Below are positions 53,801 to 63,725 of a stretch of 64,000 bases of DNA, one piece after another; position 1 is the stretch's first letter; each line of letters begins with the position of its first letter. Under the pieces are notes generated by a model. The model was not told the DNA's origin, did no database searches, and saw only the letters and a program-made list of their open reading frames with translations. The translations under genes and the position numbers were made by a program. The stretch is from Nereocystis luetkeana (lineage: Eukaryota > Sar > Phaeophyceae > Laminariales > Laminariaceae), in contig JARUPZ010000034.1 of the NCBI GenBank assembly GCA_031213475.1, forward strand, positions 434,001 through 498,000. The letters are read 5' to 3'.

Positions 53801-56800
53801 CTCCACCTTTTTTTCGTCTCTTCCTTGCTTACTGTTGTTGTTTTTATTGTTGTTGTTGTTGTTGTCCGCTTTTGTTTGCCACTTTTTTGTTCTGCAGAGC
53901 TGATCGCGATCAACAACAAGCCCGCCGCCCTGGAGTTGCTGCACAGCGTCTTCACCACCAGGCAAGCTTCCTATTAATACTACGGGGGACCATATTAGAT
54001 AGGACCTACGGTATACACAAAAATCCCATATATTTCGGTATTTTTACCAACAATATTTGGTCCTGTTAACTATGTTCCCTCGTAATAGTAATAACGATAG
54101 CGATAGTAATAGCAAGAAAATGGCACTACTAATACGAAGTTAATACTGCCGGGGAATATGCAGTAGTAAGCAGAATCAAGTAATATGGTTGCAATACTAA
54201 TAATTGAGGGATATATACATCTGAGTCCGTCGTGGGTTCATCCTTATATGCATCGCTGCCAGGTATGTACTATTATGTATTACTATCGCCCCTCGTAATA
54301 ATACTACAGCGGTCGGTATTTCGGGGGACCATAGTTAATGGGACCTATGGTATACACAAAAACCCATTTATTTACCTATTTTTACGCTCAATATTTGGTT
54401 CTATTTGCTATGGTCCCCCGCAATAGGACCTCGCGCAGCAGGATATTTGTAACTGTCGTCAAATTGTGTGCATTGGTTGATACATAAGGATCGGTCGGTC
54501 GTCCGGTCGCCTCAGGCATCTCGAAGGGGCATATTTAGTACCTTTTTTTGTTTTCCTGGCGCCGTGTGAATTATATAACTGGGACTTTTTTCCGCTCGCA
54601 GTTCTTCAAATACATGGTATGTACATCATACCTCGTTTGTTCAGGAGTATCAGAGTGCCTCTGGCACCGTGAGGGCATCGTCTACTTCTGGCATGCCCAT
54701 TTTCCTGTATTTGTGCCGGGTACATCAAAGGTTGTGAAGTACCTTGTTCTTTTTGTTCAGAGTCGAAACATTCCGATTTTCTCCCGAGTAATATTGGAAT
54801 CTATCGCGCTTCAAAAAGAGAGTGTGGGTGATGCTCCAGAACCCTCAAGTCGCCTTTGGAGCGCTACTGGCACCGTGAGAACATCCGCTCATCCCGAAAC
54901 ATGTTTTTGTTTAATTTATTTTTCTCCGATTTGTCTTGTAGTCAAGAAGGTGTTTTCCATGTATTTTTTTTATATTTTCTGGTACCCTCGGGGCGATTCT
55001 GGTGGAACTGGGCTAAGCAAAGAAATCAACAATCCAAGACTACCGCGCCCCGGGCCTCAAGTACAAGCGTTTGCCTTTAGTTGACAGGATGAGATGCAAG
55101 GTAAAAGCACAGACGAAGAGAGGGACAAGAAGGAAATGGGCTCTTATCGCGCCGTGAGCGGTCATATCGACAGCACGATTGACGATATCAAGGACTACGT
55201 GGGTGAAGAACTTTTCGGGTAAGGCGCCCATCAAGGACGCCTTCCCCGGACGTGTCTTATTCGTCTTGTCGTCCTCGATGTCGTTGAACTTCCGCCGAAA
55301 CTTCTGCTTGGACATCCCCCACGAGTACTCGAGACCCACTCCCGCCACCTCCGGGTGAAATTTCGGCGAAAGCAACAAGATGTGCCCGCGGCTCTCCACC
55401 AAGTGCTGCAGCGCTGGTCTTTCGTTCCTGAAGTCGGGCTGGTTGCCGAGAACGATGTCGATATTCATCTCCGGCGAAACGGTCGCCGCCGTTGACATGC
55501 CGTCGAGGAACCACCCGCGCTCCCAGAGCACCTGCTTCTTCCCCTTGGCTTTTCCAACGTACCCCTCCCGGATAACGCGTATCTCGGACTCGGCTCCTCC
55601 ACTGCCCCCGCCACCTGCCTCCTGCGGGGAGTGCTTGGTCCGCTTGTCACGTGCCCCCCTCCCCCTTACGTCCGAGATTGGGGCGTCACACGCGTAGAAC
55701 GGGGGCGGGGCGTACGGGCCAAACGACATGGTCTGCACCTCACCCAACTTGGGCTTCAGGTCCAACGTCCTCGTCGTGACCCCTTCGATGAACTGCGTGC
55801 TCCACATGCCGCGGTTGAGGTACATCTTCGCCTGCCCCGGGCCCAAGCACCCTTCCACCATGACGGTATCCCGCAGGGCCCTCTGCTTGCCTCCAAACCT
55901 CACGTTCATGTTTCCCACGTGCAGGCCATCCTCTCGGTACTTGGCATGCCCTGCTGAGTGGTCCACCTCGATCATCAACTGGTGGTTTGGGTAGAGGGCC
56001 TCGAGGACGTCCATCACGTCTACTACCTGCTCCTCGAACTGGACATACCCCCAATACCCTTCCTTATTCTTGCCGTGCACCAGAAAGCGCGTCCCTGGAG
56101 TCGTCTCCAAGTCCAGGTGGCCCTCGCCTCTGCGAAGCGACTTCACGGTGACGAGCTCCTCTGCCGAAATCACAAGACCGAAGCCACGCTGCTCGTCCTG
56201 GAATGCGGACACCATCTCCCCCGGTCCTTCAGTTTTTTTCCTTAATCCCGTCACTCCCCGGATGACCCACTCGTTCCCTTCCCGAGCGAATGCCTGGTAG
56301 ACGGACTCGTCCTGCCCAATGTGATACACCGGTTTGTGACACTTGCACACCTCGGGCTCGTGCGAATAAGCGCAGGGCGCGCCCGACGCTTGGTCAAACC
56401 GAACGCTGTACCACCCGCCCTCCTCGCCCAACTCCTCACGAAGAGCATCGTACCTCTCGTTCGATTTGCCGCCCATAAAGTCGACGTGGAACTCGACGTA
56501 TTCCTTTCCGCCGCTCTCGAAAATGAACACCTCCGCAAACGCTGCCTCCTCACCCTTCTCCATCAGCTTCTCGAATGCGGCCTGCTCTTGCGACGTCAAC
56601 GAATTCCACTCCACCTTTTTCCAGCATGGTTGCCGCAGGGCCAACCGGTGCTTCTCCCTCACGTAGCACCCGCGGTTTTCCACGACATCCTTCCTCTCGT
56701 GTGCATCCGTGTAAAACGACTGGTGCGCGCGGTCGTATTTGCAGCCGATTTTGATCATGCACGAGTGGGTCGTGGACGTAGAGATGGGCAAACTCAGGCC

Positions 56801-59800
56801 GTACTTATCCAACGCCTCCATCCCTCCTTCCCTCGCGAGCAGCACGTTGTTGATGTACTCGCGAACCTTTTTGACCGAGACTCGCTTCAGGCTCTTCAGC
56901 CACTTCAACAGCTTAAGCAGCAAGTCTTCCTCGAACATAATCCAATTCCTCTCGTGTAAACCTCGGCCGTCACGCTTCAGATGACCGTCGAGTTTTTTCG
57001 AAACTCGCGAACCCACTGGAGTAGCGTCCTCGGCTTGTACGTCAGCCCAACGACCGAAACGACATTTATTTTCGGCAATCGCCAGGAGCGTATACCGTAA
57101 ACGAACGAGCGAAGCAGCGTCCATGTGCTTCCACACCTTTTCGTCTAACGCCTGCTGGGCGGCGGGCGTGGAGGTGGCTTCCGGGGCGTCGGAGGCTTGC
57201 TTGGCGTCTTCGAGCTCACCCAGCTGGAGCGGATCCCGGTCGCGTAGTTGCTGCAACACCTCCATGATCGCCATCGCTTGATCGACCAACCAATCGCGCT
57301 GTGTGGCACTGGTCTCCGGCGGGAGTGCGCTGTCGCCTGTGGGGTGTCCGCCGACCTCTGTGCCCCCGCCCTCTCCCTCGCCAACAACGTCCTCGTCGTC
57401 GGGTTGGAGCAACTCGGTGATGTCCCCCAACAGGGCTCTTCGAAGACGGAAGATGTATGCCGCGCCTGTCTGCACTCTGGCTTCCAGCTCACTGACTCGC
57501 TGCCCGAGATAGGACTTCCGGAGTGTGAACTGCCTCGCGACTTTCTCCTCACCCCTAGCCCATGCACGCGTGACGCACCGCTTCTCTCGATCGCTCAGGA
57601 CCGTCGAAGCCATCCATTCCCCACGCGTCACGTTAGCCCCTTCCCTGCGTTGTCGCTTGAACTCCTGTTCCGGCGGGCCGCTCAGACGGTGCAAGCTGTT
57701 CTGAGATTTACCTGACGCGTGTTGGACAGCAGGACGGGGAGGACGGGGACACGGTCAAGCCATACACCAACCGCAGCAGTAAAATTAGCAGTACCACAGT
57801 CACGTATTCGTACATCGTGTAACAGCAGAGTGACAGCAAGGGGTACATCTGTGGACAGCACTGCTGTAACGGAACCAAAATCCACGCAGACATCTTGACG
57901 GAGGGTACAAGCCACGTGAGACACCAGGGGCGATGTCTAAAAGGAGAACAACAGCAAACGGCGGTCCGACGGGGGCAATTGCACACAACTGGCAAGAACC
58001 AAGACATACACGGCATTTGGTATTTAAACGTGAAACAGCACGGACGACGTGACGCGGAGAACACACACGGCACGAGCCATCAGTGTGCCAGGTACTCCTA
58101 CACGTACCTTAACATATAGGATTTAGTATTGAAAAGCGAGACAGCAGGCACGACGTGGAGAGGAAAACAGCAGCAAACAGAACCAACGCACAGGGCGCGA
58201 GACAACACAGTAGTTCTCCAGGTACAACAGTACTCCTACGCGTACCTTAACATAAAGGATTTAGTATTGAAAAACGAGACAGCAGATGCGACGTCGACCA
58301 GGAGAACAGCAGAACCAACACACACACACCGCACCAGACAGTAAAGCACCACTCCGGCCGAGAATATAATACACGTATTATGTTGGTATTAGAATTCAAA
58401 CGGAGCTTAATATTTCCGGCCAAATGTAAGACCAGGCTCGTACAGCAGTACCTTAACATATACGATTTAGTATAGAACAGCAAGACAGAACGGATGACGT
58501 CGCACAGCAAAAAAACAGTCCGGAAAATTGTACAATTTTTCGTGCGAACCAACACACCCACAACTCGCCTGGCGGGAGAGCGGCAGCCACCGAACTTGAT
58601 GCAGGCGCGGGGCCTGAGCTTCGCTCTTGGCCTGGAGGTGTGGACGGGTCCACCTTCTTGCCTCTGTGCCCCTGCTCCGAACCCAGCCGCCACCATGGTA
58701 CCATGGTATCGTTGCTTCCACCTCCTCTCTTGTGCTAAAATACACCGATCTGACAATCTCGGTCCGCTTCTTCGAACTCGCTGTGTACTTCATCCTCAGC
58801 CTCCATTTCCCCTTGGTACGATCAAACTCGACCTTGGGGTCAGAGGTCTTCTTCCACTGGTTAGCGCCAGACGAGCTCGACGCCATGTCTCAGCGCGAGG
58901 TGTGCAACAGCAGGAGTGTGCTGCAGCGCGCGCACAGCTCACATTATTTTTTTTTGAATTTTGTGCGTACGAGCTATTCCGCCGCAAAAAAAACGGTTTC
59001 AAAAGCCAATTTAATACTCAGTAAGACCTATGCCAATGGTACAGCGAAGTTGCAATAAAAAGTTTGAATTTCGAAGATACCCGCCAAAAAACATCAGAAC
59101 ACGCTTCCTATGGGCCACCTAAAAAAAAAAAAAGTTCCTAACTTTTGGAAAAGCCCGAAAAAAGCAAATCTGGGGCCGATGTTGGGCCAACATCGGCTTG
59201 AGAAAAACTCAGGCCGATCTTTGGTTCGAAGCGGCGAGATTCCGAGTCCTCGACAGACATCGATCAACAAAACCAACGATTGCGTCGTGAATTCTGAACG
59301 GAGTGCGCTCGTTAGGGGCTCCGACCCACCCTAGGGTCACCATCTTCACACCATGGCCGGTGTCATGTGGCGGGAGCTGACCAGGCGTGTGATAAAAACA
59401 CATTTGGCCGCTGGTTTGCACAAAACAGAAGACAAAACTTCTCCATCCGTCTCGAATGGCAAAAAATAAACTTTTTTTCAGGTTTGGGAGGATACCGTAG
59501 GACGCCGTCGGCAAGCTCTCGCCCCCTAGACCATGGATCGAGGCCTTCATCTATACTCGTTGGCCTTGCCAGATACCGAGTGGGTTGGCCGTGGGCTGAG
59601 TCTATGTCGAGATCGAGCGTCGATCGTCGCACGAGCTGGTTTCGATCACCGTGTTGACAATTTGCGACCAGAAAAACACAAATTGCGCCGCCTGCAGCCG
59701 TTGGGGGGAAAAAAAAAAAAAATCAAACATTTGTCTCTGTTTTTCCCACAGCGGCGGTACGAGAAATTTTTGGGCTGCTTTTTGAAAGCGATATATTTGA

Positions 59801-62800
59801 AAAAAATCTTTCGAACTTCGCGTTTTCATTGGCATAGGTCTAAATACAAGTATGTTTTCGTACGAACTGATCATTTGGATAAATGGCGCCCAGTCACCTC
59901 CAATCACCTGGCCACGTGGAGCTGCATATTCACGATGATATGCCGATTACAGCGGTGTATTTTGTTCGGTCTAATTCACAGTGGTTCACAAGATAGGACC
60001 TCACAACAAAAAATCCGTTTTATAGCTGGCCCAGCTCGTATGGCACAACGTTTTTTTTTTTTTCATCATGGTCAAGTATTTTGTACACACAGTACTAAGC
60101 CGGTCGCCACGGTGGTTCAAGTGGTTAACCTCCAATTCCACTTGTGTTTGAGTCCTGGATTCGAGCCCCAGGTGGGTCGGACATTTGACTTTATTTGCAA
60201 AATAAAAATCAAAAGGATTCAATTGTTGAGAGCGCCTTGCAGCGTGGGTAGGCACAATTCGATGCGAGTCGACGAGGGAATAAAAGGTTGAAATCTTCTC
60301 GCGATAAAAATGAAGGCACGTACCGTAGCGGGAAGGGGATAGAAGAGCCTGCTATGTGACCCCGGATCTGAGTTACGAGTTGGAAGGAGAGAGAAGACGA
60401 TGTGCGAAGATAATGAATGGGATGAGCAAAAAAAAAAAAAAAGTACTGTAGTTACTTTTGTCGATTTTTGATTAGCTCATTTTTTTTCCATAATATCCAG
60501 TTAGTTGTTCGCCCCAAGAAGTAGGCGGCACTTCATTTCGTCGATGATGCACCCTGCGCACGAACGACCCTACTGTCACGCATTGTACACAGTAGTAGTC
60601 ATGCATGACGTTCACAAAGCGGATGGTAGTACGAGTACGACGTGTATACATAATGCTATGATTTTCGCTCACGAAGTCCAAGTATTAATAGTACCGTCAC
60701 CGCGCTCGTCCCGTATGAAGCACACTACCACCGTGGGGGCCCGTTCCCGTCCAAACAATACCGTGCTCCCGTGCTTCCCGTTTCCCGTATAAATAACGTC
60801 AAGTATCATGGTGGCGTGTTCGCGTCCAAACGATATCGTCGTTGCCGTGCCCCATGCAATGAAAAGCTTTAAGCACCGGGGTGGCTTGTACCCGCTGGAA
60901 TAACGCCATCTCCAAAGATAGTAACCGAGGATGGAAGTACCTGTTTTTTTTACTGTGATTTTTGTTGTTCTCTCTTTTTTCGTTTGTGCTCTGTTTCGTT
61001 TTTGTTTATCAACCGCAGACGCTACAAGACATGGCAGACGGCGTACGAGACGATCATGCTCAAGTACCTGGACCTCTGCGTCCAGCTGCAGCAGCACAGG
61101 CAGGCGAAGGATGGTCTGCACCAGTACCGGAACATGGCGCAGCAGCAGGCACCTGGATCGCTCGAGGTGCCCATGTTTTCATTGCTTGATGTTCGGGCGT
61201 CGGGTTTCAGCATAGCGAGGTTGACGGTTTGCCCCCGGTTTTTTATCCTGTTCGAGCGTGAACGTATGCCGTGGCTGTTTTTCGCGTAGCCATATTCTCT
61301 TCCCTGTACCGGTAGTTTCTCCTGCTTGAGCAGCTCACTGCATAGTCTACTTTAGACGCTGACTTGTTTCTGTTGTTGATGTCATGTTCTCGTGCTGAGT
61401 TTTCACCAATTAATAGCACATTTTGTTTTTCGGGGTGAATGGCAAAACAAGCAGTGTTGCTGTTTCAGGTTGCGATCGATCGCAATATCGAAGTACGTTC
61501 TCGTTTTGTCGTCTCTCGTTTCGATCACCATGGTATTGCAATACAGCTTATCTTGACGCATGTCTTCCGAAAATGTTACAGGTGATCATTAACTACCTGG
61601 TAGACCAAGCCGAGAAGCGCGCCACCACCAGCAGGAAGAAGGCTGACCAGGTGAGCCAAAAGAGGACAGCGTGAATGGGGTTGAGCAGCAGAAATCAGAA
61701 GTGTAAACTAAACAATTTGTCAGGTGATGAGACAATACCAGGAACAGAAGAAGGAAATTAATTTGACAAATGGATTGATTTGTCAGTAAGGTTCGCTCGT
61801 GCGTACCCAGCACATATGCAAGGCTATCAGCGCTGTTCCGTGAGGAGTAAGGCCTTCAGTTATGTTGATTCAATCGTAGTTGACGTTTTTGTGGAGGGGG
61901 TGACATCTCCTCCTTCCGTTACTCCTGTTCTACGTAGTTCCAGTATGTAAAGCTGCCGACTGTGATGAGCACCGCACCCTTGCACCGCACCCTTGCATAG
62001 TTGGCTATGTTTTCATCCCTTACACCCACGCATCTATCATCCATCCATCCATCCATCCATCCATCCATCCATCCATCCATCCATTCATTCATTCATTCAT
62101 TCATTCATTCATTCATTCATTCATTCATTCATTCATTCATTCATTCATTCATTCATTCATTCATTCATCCATTCATCCATCTATCCATCGATCCATCCAT
62201 CTATCCATCCATCCATCCATCAACCCACCCACTCACCATCTACCCCTCCATGGATGTATCCCATCAGATGTCCTTGATGGAGGCCGCGAAGGTGGGAGAC
62301 CTCGAGGCCGAGGCAACCCCCGAGAGCATCATGCTCTCCACCATGACGGAGGACGGAGAGAAGGAAAGAACCGACCGCGAGATGGTGGTGCCCTGGCTTA
62401 AATTCCTCTGGGAGACCTACCGCGCCGTCCTGGACATCCTGAAGACGAACACCAAGCTCGAGCACGTCTACCACGCCACTTGCATCAAGGCCTTCAACTT
62501 CTGCAGGTGGGCGTTTTTTTTTTTCATGCACCAGTATTATTTATTCTGCTCAAATACTTCGACGTATGAAAATTAGACAATCAGATGTGAGATGGAAGAT
62601 TTTGTCGAAACTCATTAATGCAAGCTGTGTGTGTGACACTATTCTATACCTGGTATAGTAGTGCAGGTTGTGACAGTAGTAGTATTCCGATTGTAGTACG
62701 TGTTTGACGTCCCGAGTCGTGTTGCAGTTCGATTGATGTGAAGACGTCCCAAGCTTGGGCATGTCCTTGACCCTGTCACTGCAAGGAGTGATAAACCCAT

Positions 62801-63408
62801 ACTTGATCCAAGTAGTTTGCCCCCATATACTGCTGTATGTGGATGCAGTTCTGAAGGGATTATTGACTCTTTTTTTTTTAACCCTTTGGGGCTGTAGAGG
62901 CCCCAATGAACGAAAAATGACAAAAAAAAACATGCAGCGTCGGCCACGCTTAACCGCGGCTGGGTTTCAGGTAATGTATAGTGTGTCGGCACTATCCTGT
63001 AAGGGGTTGAAGTTACCCAGCGGCATTGTTGTCAAGGTGGGGGCAGTCAAGTCCTACGTACCTACTCGTAGACGCTTGGAGATGTAGTGGTCGTTGTAGG
63101 TGGTGGATGGTCGTTGTATTCTGTGAATGGGTCGTTGTACGTGGTGCGTGGTCGTTGTACTTGGTGGAACGGTTGTTGTACTTGGTGAACGGTCGTTGTA
63201 CGTTTGTCCCCAAAAGCTTGTATTGAACTCCCCGGATAATTTTGCACTGCTGCTCACTCCACGTCATCAGATTCATGACCGGTTTCGTCCCCTCTTTTGT
63301 GACGGTTGTGGCTGAAACAGGACGTACGAGAGGACCACCGAGTTGCGCCGCCTCTGTGAAACCCTGAGGCAGCACATCTCCAACCTGCAGAAACACTCCG
63401 CCGCACTG
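50814..63408 (+). CDS. EIF3A: Translation initiation factor eIF3 subunit a, first 6 exons (3' end off window)
   Basis: eIF3a is the large scaffold of the eIF3 complex, which loads mRNA on the 40S ribosome in the cytosol. Exons 50814-50865, 53898-53961, 61019-61166, 61582-61650, 62268-62506 and 63321-63408 join in phase into 220 codons. The start [17 protein letters not shown] matches the family's conserved PENALKRAN. Then come [75 protein letters not shown] and [19 protein letters not shown], all in the order found in plant and animal eIF3a. The PCI domain and charged C-terminal part lie beyond the window. The intron after exon 2 is 7.06 kb, starts with GC and holds a transposase gene in antisense. 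Confidence 0.97.
51186..51372 (+). repeat. SINE (type A), 5'-truncated
   Basis: It begins at GGGTAGGCACAATTCGATGC, well inside the body, and runs to GGGAGCA(n). Loss of the tRNA-like head is the usual result of incomplete reverse transcription. Confidence 0.8.
51712..51822. repeat. CTATTACGGGGG foldback element, copy 10
   Basis: CTATTACGGGGGACCACAG to CCCCCGTAATAG, in eIF3a intron 1. Close to copies 1 and 4. Confidence 0.87.
52181..52276. repeat. TTAA foldback element
   Basis: CAGGACTGCAGTCCCGTTCC to GGGACTGCGGTACTAAAGGG and TTAA. The left CCCTTTT end is replaced. Confidence 0.78.
52860..53225. repeat. Degenerate tandem array around CATAGCCGCCGCATTGAGCA
   Basis: About six loose units carry GCATCCTCGAC or GCATCCTCAAC spaced 50-65 bp. 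It is a decayed minisatellite in eIF3a intron 1. Confidence 0.6.
53593..53605. repeat. C tract
   Basis: A 13-base C run, 290 bp before eIF3a exon 2. Confidence 0.9.
53898..53961 (+). CDS. EIF3A: eIF3a exon 2, followed by a GC donor
   Basis: Acceptor TTCTGCAG. It encodes [20 protein letters not shown]. The exon ends ACCAG|GCAAGC: a GC-AG intron, since only this cut keeps the frame into exon 3. Confidence 0.93.
53978..54088. repeat. CTATTACGGGGG foldback element beside a splice donor
   Basis: ACTACGGGGGACCATATTAG to TCCCTCGTAATAG starts 16 bp after the GC donor of eIF3a exon 2. Confidence 0.84.
54316..54426. repeat. CTATTACGGGGG foldback element, copy 12
   Basis: TATTTCGGGGGACCATAG to ATGGTCCCCCGCAATAG, 228 bp after copy 11. 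Confidence 0.84.
55040..57694 (-). CDS. DDE-superfamily transposase inside eIF3a intron 2
   Basis: An intact 884-codon frame (ATG-initiated product from residue 28 would be 857) lies antisense in a host intron. Residue order: charged helical N-terminus; [39 protein letters not shown] (D462); [34 protein letters not shown] (D578); [34 protein letters not shown] (E789). This D, D, E spacing with DAHERKDVV and GGKQ...RD blocks is the layout of a group of IS630/Tc1-mariner-like transposases common in fungi and algae; that placement is from memory of the family. The enzyme would cut and paste its own element. No flanking inverted repeats were found. An open frame upstream reaches 57752, and an acceptor TCTCAG at about 57704 could join a 5' exon near 58.8 kb. 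Confidence 0.82.
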   Translation of the reverse strand: MHRLSGPPEQEFKRQRREGANVTRGEWMASTVLSDREKRCVTRAWARGEEKVARQFTLRKSYLGQRVSELEARVQTGAAYIFRLRRALLGDITELLQPDDEDVVGEGEGGGTEVGGHPTGDSALPPETSATQRDWLVDQAMAIMEVLQQLRDRDPLQLGELEDAKQASDAPEATSTPAAQQALDEKVWKHMDAASLVRLRYTLLAIAENKCRFGRWADVQAEDATPVGSRVSKKLDGHLKRDGRGLHERNWIMFEEDLLLKLLKWLKSLKRVSVKKVREYINNVLLAREGGMEALDKYGLSLPISTSTTHSCMIKIGCKYDRAHQSFYTDAHERKDVVENRGCYVREKHRLALRQPCWKKVEWNSLTSQEQAAFEKLMEKGEEAAFAEVFIFESGGKEYVEFHVDFMGGKSNERYDALREELGEEGGWYSVRFDQASGAPCAYSHEPEVCKCHKPVYHIGQDESVYQAFAREGNEWVIRGVTGLRKKTEGPGEMVSAFQDEQRGFGLVISAEELVTVKSLRRGEGHLDLETTPGTRFLVHGKNKEGYWGYVQFEEQVVDVMDVLEALYPNHQLMIEVDHSAGHAKYREDGLHVGNMNVRFGGKQRALRDTVMVEGCLGPGQAKMYLNRGMWSTQFIEGVTTRTLDLKPKLGEVQTMSFGPYAPPPFYACDAPISDVRGRGARDKRTKHSPQEAGGGGSGGAESEIRVIREGYVGKAKGKKQVLWERGWFLDGMSTAATVSPEMNIDIVLGNQPDFRNERPALQHLVESRGHILLLSPKFHPEVAGVGLEYSWGMSKQKFRRKFNDIEDDKTNKTRPGKASLMGALPEKFFTHVVLDIVNRAVDMTAHGAIRAHFLLVPLFVCAFTLHLILSTKGKRLYLRPGAR
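57900..58490. repeat. Imperfect tandem repeats upstream of the transposase
   Basis: The marker TTTAGTATTGAAAARCGAGACAG ends units at about 58143 and 58281, with a decayed form at 58490. CAGCAAACNG and TACCTTAACATATA blocks repeat with them. Units are about 138 and 207 bp. They may be part of the transposon. Confidence 0.65.
58728..58886 (-). CDS. Possible 5' exon of the transposase
   Basis: ATG then [20 protein letters not shown], then [20 protein letters not shown], basic and helical, to FSTREE at a possible GAG|GTGGAA donor. It lies 1.0 kb upstream of the transposase in the same direction. Beyond the donor the frame loses its character. The link is inferred from position and composition, and it could belong to another gene. 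Confidence 0.4.
59022..59842 (-). mobile_element. Terminal-inverted-repeat DNA element, copy B
   Basis: The ends TAAGACCTATGCCAATG and CATTGGCATAGGTCTA are more alike than in copy A. It lies in reverse orientation to 39976-40809. Its left end is 135 bp from the possible transposase exon, so a shared mobilising enzyme is conceivable, though the transposase sits outside the element. Confidence 0.82.
60102..60445 (+). repeat. tRNA-derived SINE, full length (type A), second copy
   Basis: Head GGTCGCCACGGTGGTTCAAG, box B GGATTCGAGCCC, the same body and a long A tail at 60430-60442. Only scattered differences from the copy at 31.2 kb. Confidence 0.85.
61019..61166 (+). CDS. EIF3A: eIF3a exon 3
   Basis: Acceptor AACCGCAG after a T-rich tract. 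49 codons from [10 protein letters not shown] to APGSLE, donor GTGCCC. Confidence 0.96.
61582..61650 (+). CDS. EIF3A: eIF3a exon 4
   Basis: 23 codons, [20 protein letters not shown] onward, phase 0 on both sides. TACCTGGTA at 61594-61602 is read in frame as Tyr-Leu-Val. Confidence 0.92.
62034..62225. repeat. (CATC)n/(CATT)n tetranucleotide array
   Basis: About 11 ATCC units, then about 22 ATTC units, then mixed ATCC/ATCT/ATCG units. It ends 43 bp before the acceptor of eIF3a exon 5. Confidence 0.95.
62268..62506 (+). CDS. EIF3A: eIF3a exon 5
   Basis: 79 codons and two bases. It includes the near-invariant TPES...RTDRE and [11 protein letters not shown] blocks. The acceptor lies 43 bp after a 190-bp tetranucleotide array. 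Confidence 0.96.
62788..62862. repeat. TTAA foldback element, decayed, with a TACTGCTGTA insertion
   Basis: CCAAGTAGTTTGCCCCCATA, then TACTGCTGTATG, then GATGCAGTTCTGAAGGG. Sister copies read CCCCAAAACGGGACTGCGG at this place. Confidence 0.55.
63321..63408 (+). CDS. EIF3A: eIF3a exon 6
   Basis: Acceptor [27 protein letters not shown] onward, matching the family's FRKLCDNLRMH block, donor GTAAGG in phase 0. Confidence 0.95.
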
Positions 63409-63618
63409 GTAAGGACTATGCAGTTCCAAGGACAAATATCTTGACACTATTAATGGAGTGTTGGATGGATTTTAGACAATCTTGGTTAATTTCAGACTAG
63501 GGTACAAAATGTGTACTTTTTGTGGTGTTGGTGACCGTAGATAACACTTGAGGTGCCCAGCCCTTGGAGCTCTATTCCCCCCCCCTCCCCCACGTCCGAC
63601 TTTAAGATAAAATAACTT

Positions 63619-63725
63619 TTAACCCTTTCAGGACTGCAGTCTCTTTCGTTTGGTTTTGGGGACAAACTGCTAATCATTTGAGTGGTTTGTCCTCCAAATG
63701 GAAACTCCGGTTCGAATGGGGTTAA
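63619..63725. repeat. TTAA foldback element
   Basis: TTAACCCTTTCAGGACTGCA to CTCCGGTTCGAATGGGGTTAA. Both TTAA ends are present but the arms have diverged. Confidence 0.78.

Noticed and set aside
54548-55084. Open frame with WHREN-like repeats after eIF3a exon 2
   Set aside because: Two weak GGCACCGTGAG-containing repeats give it its look. No protein family recognised and it lies in an intron.
61594-61602. TACCTGGTA in eIF3a exon 4 as a recent insertion
   Set aside because: It is in frame, the length of the exon fits the protein family and a 7-base insertion would break the frame. Probably chance.
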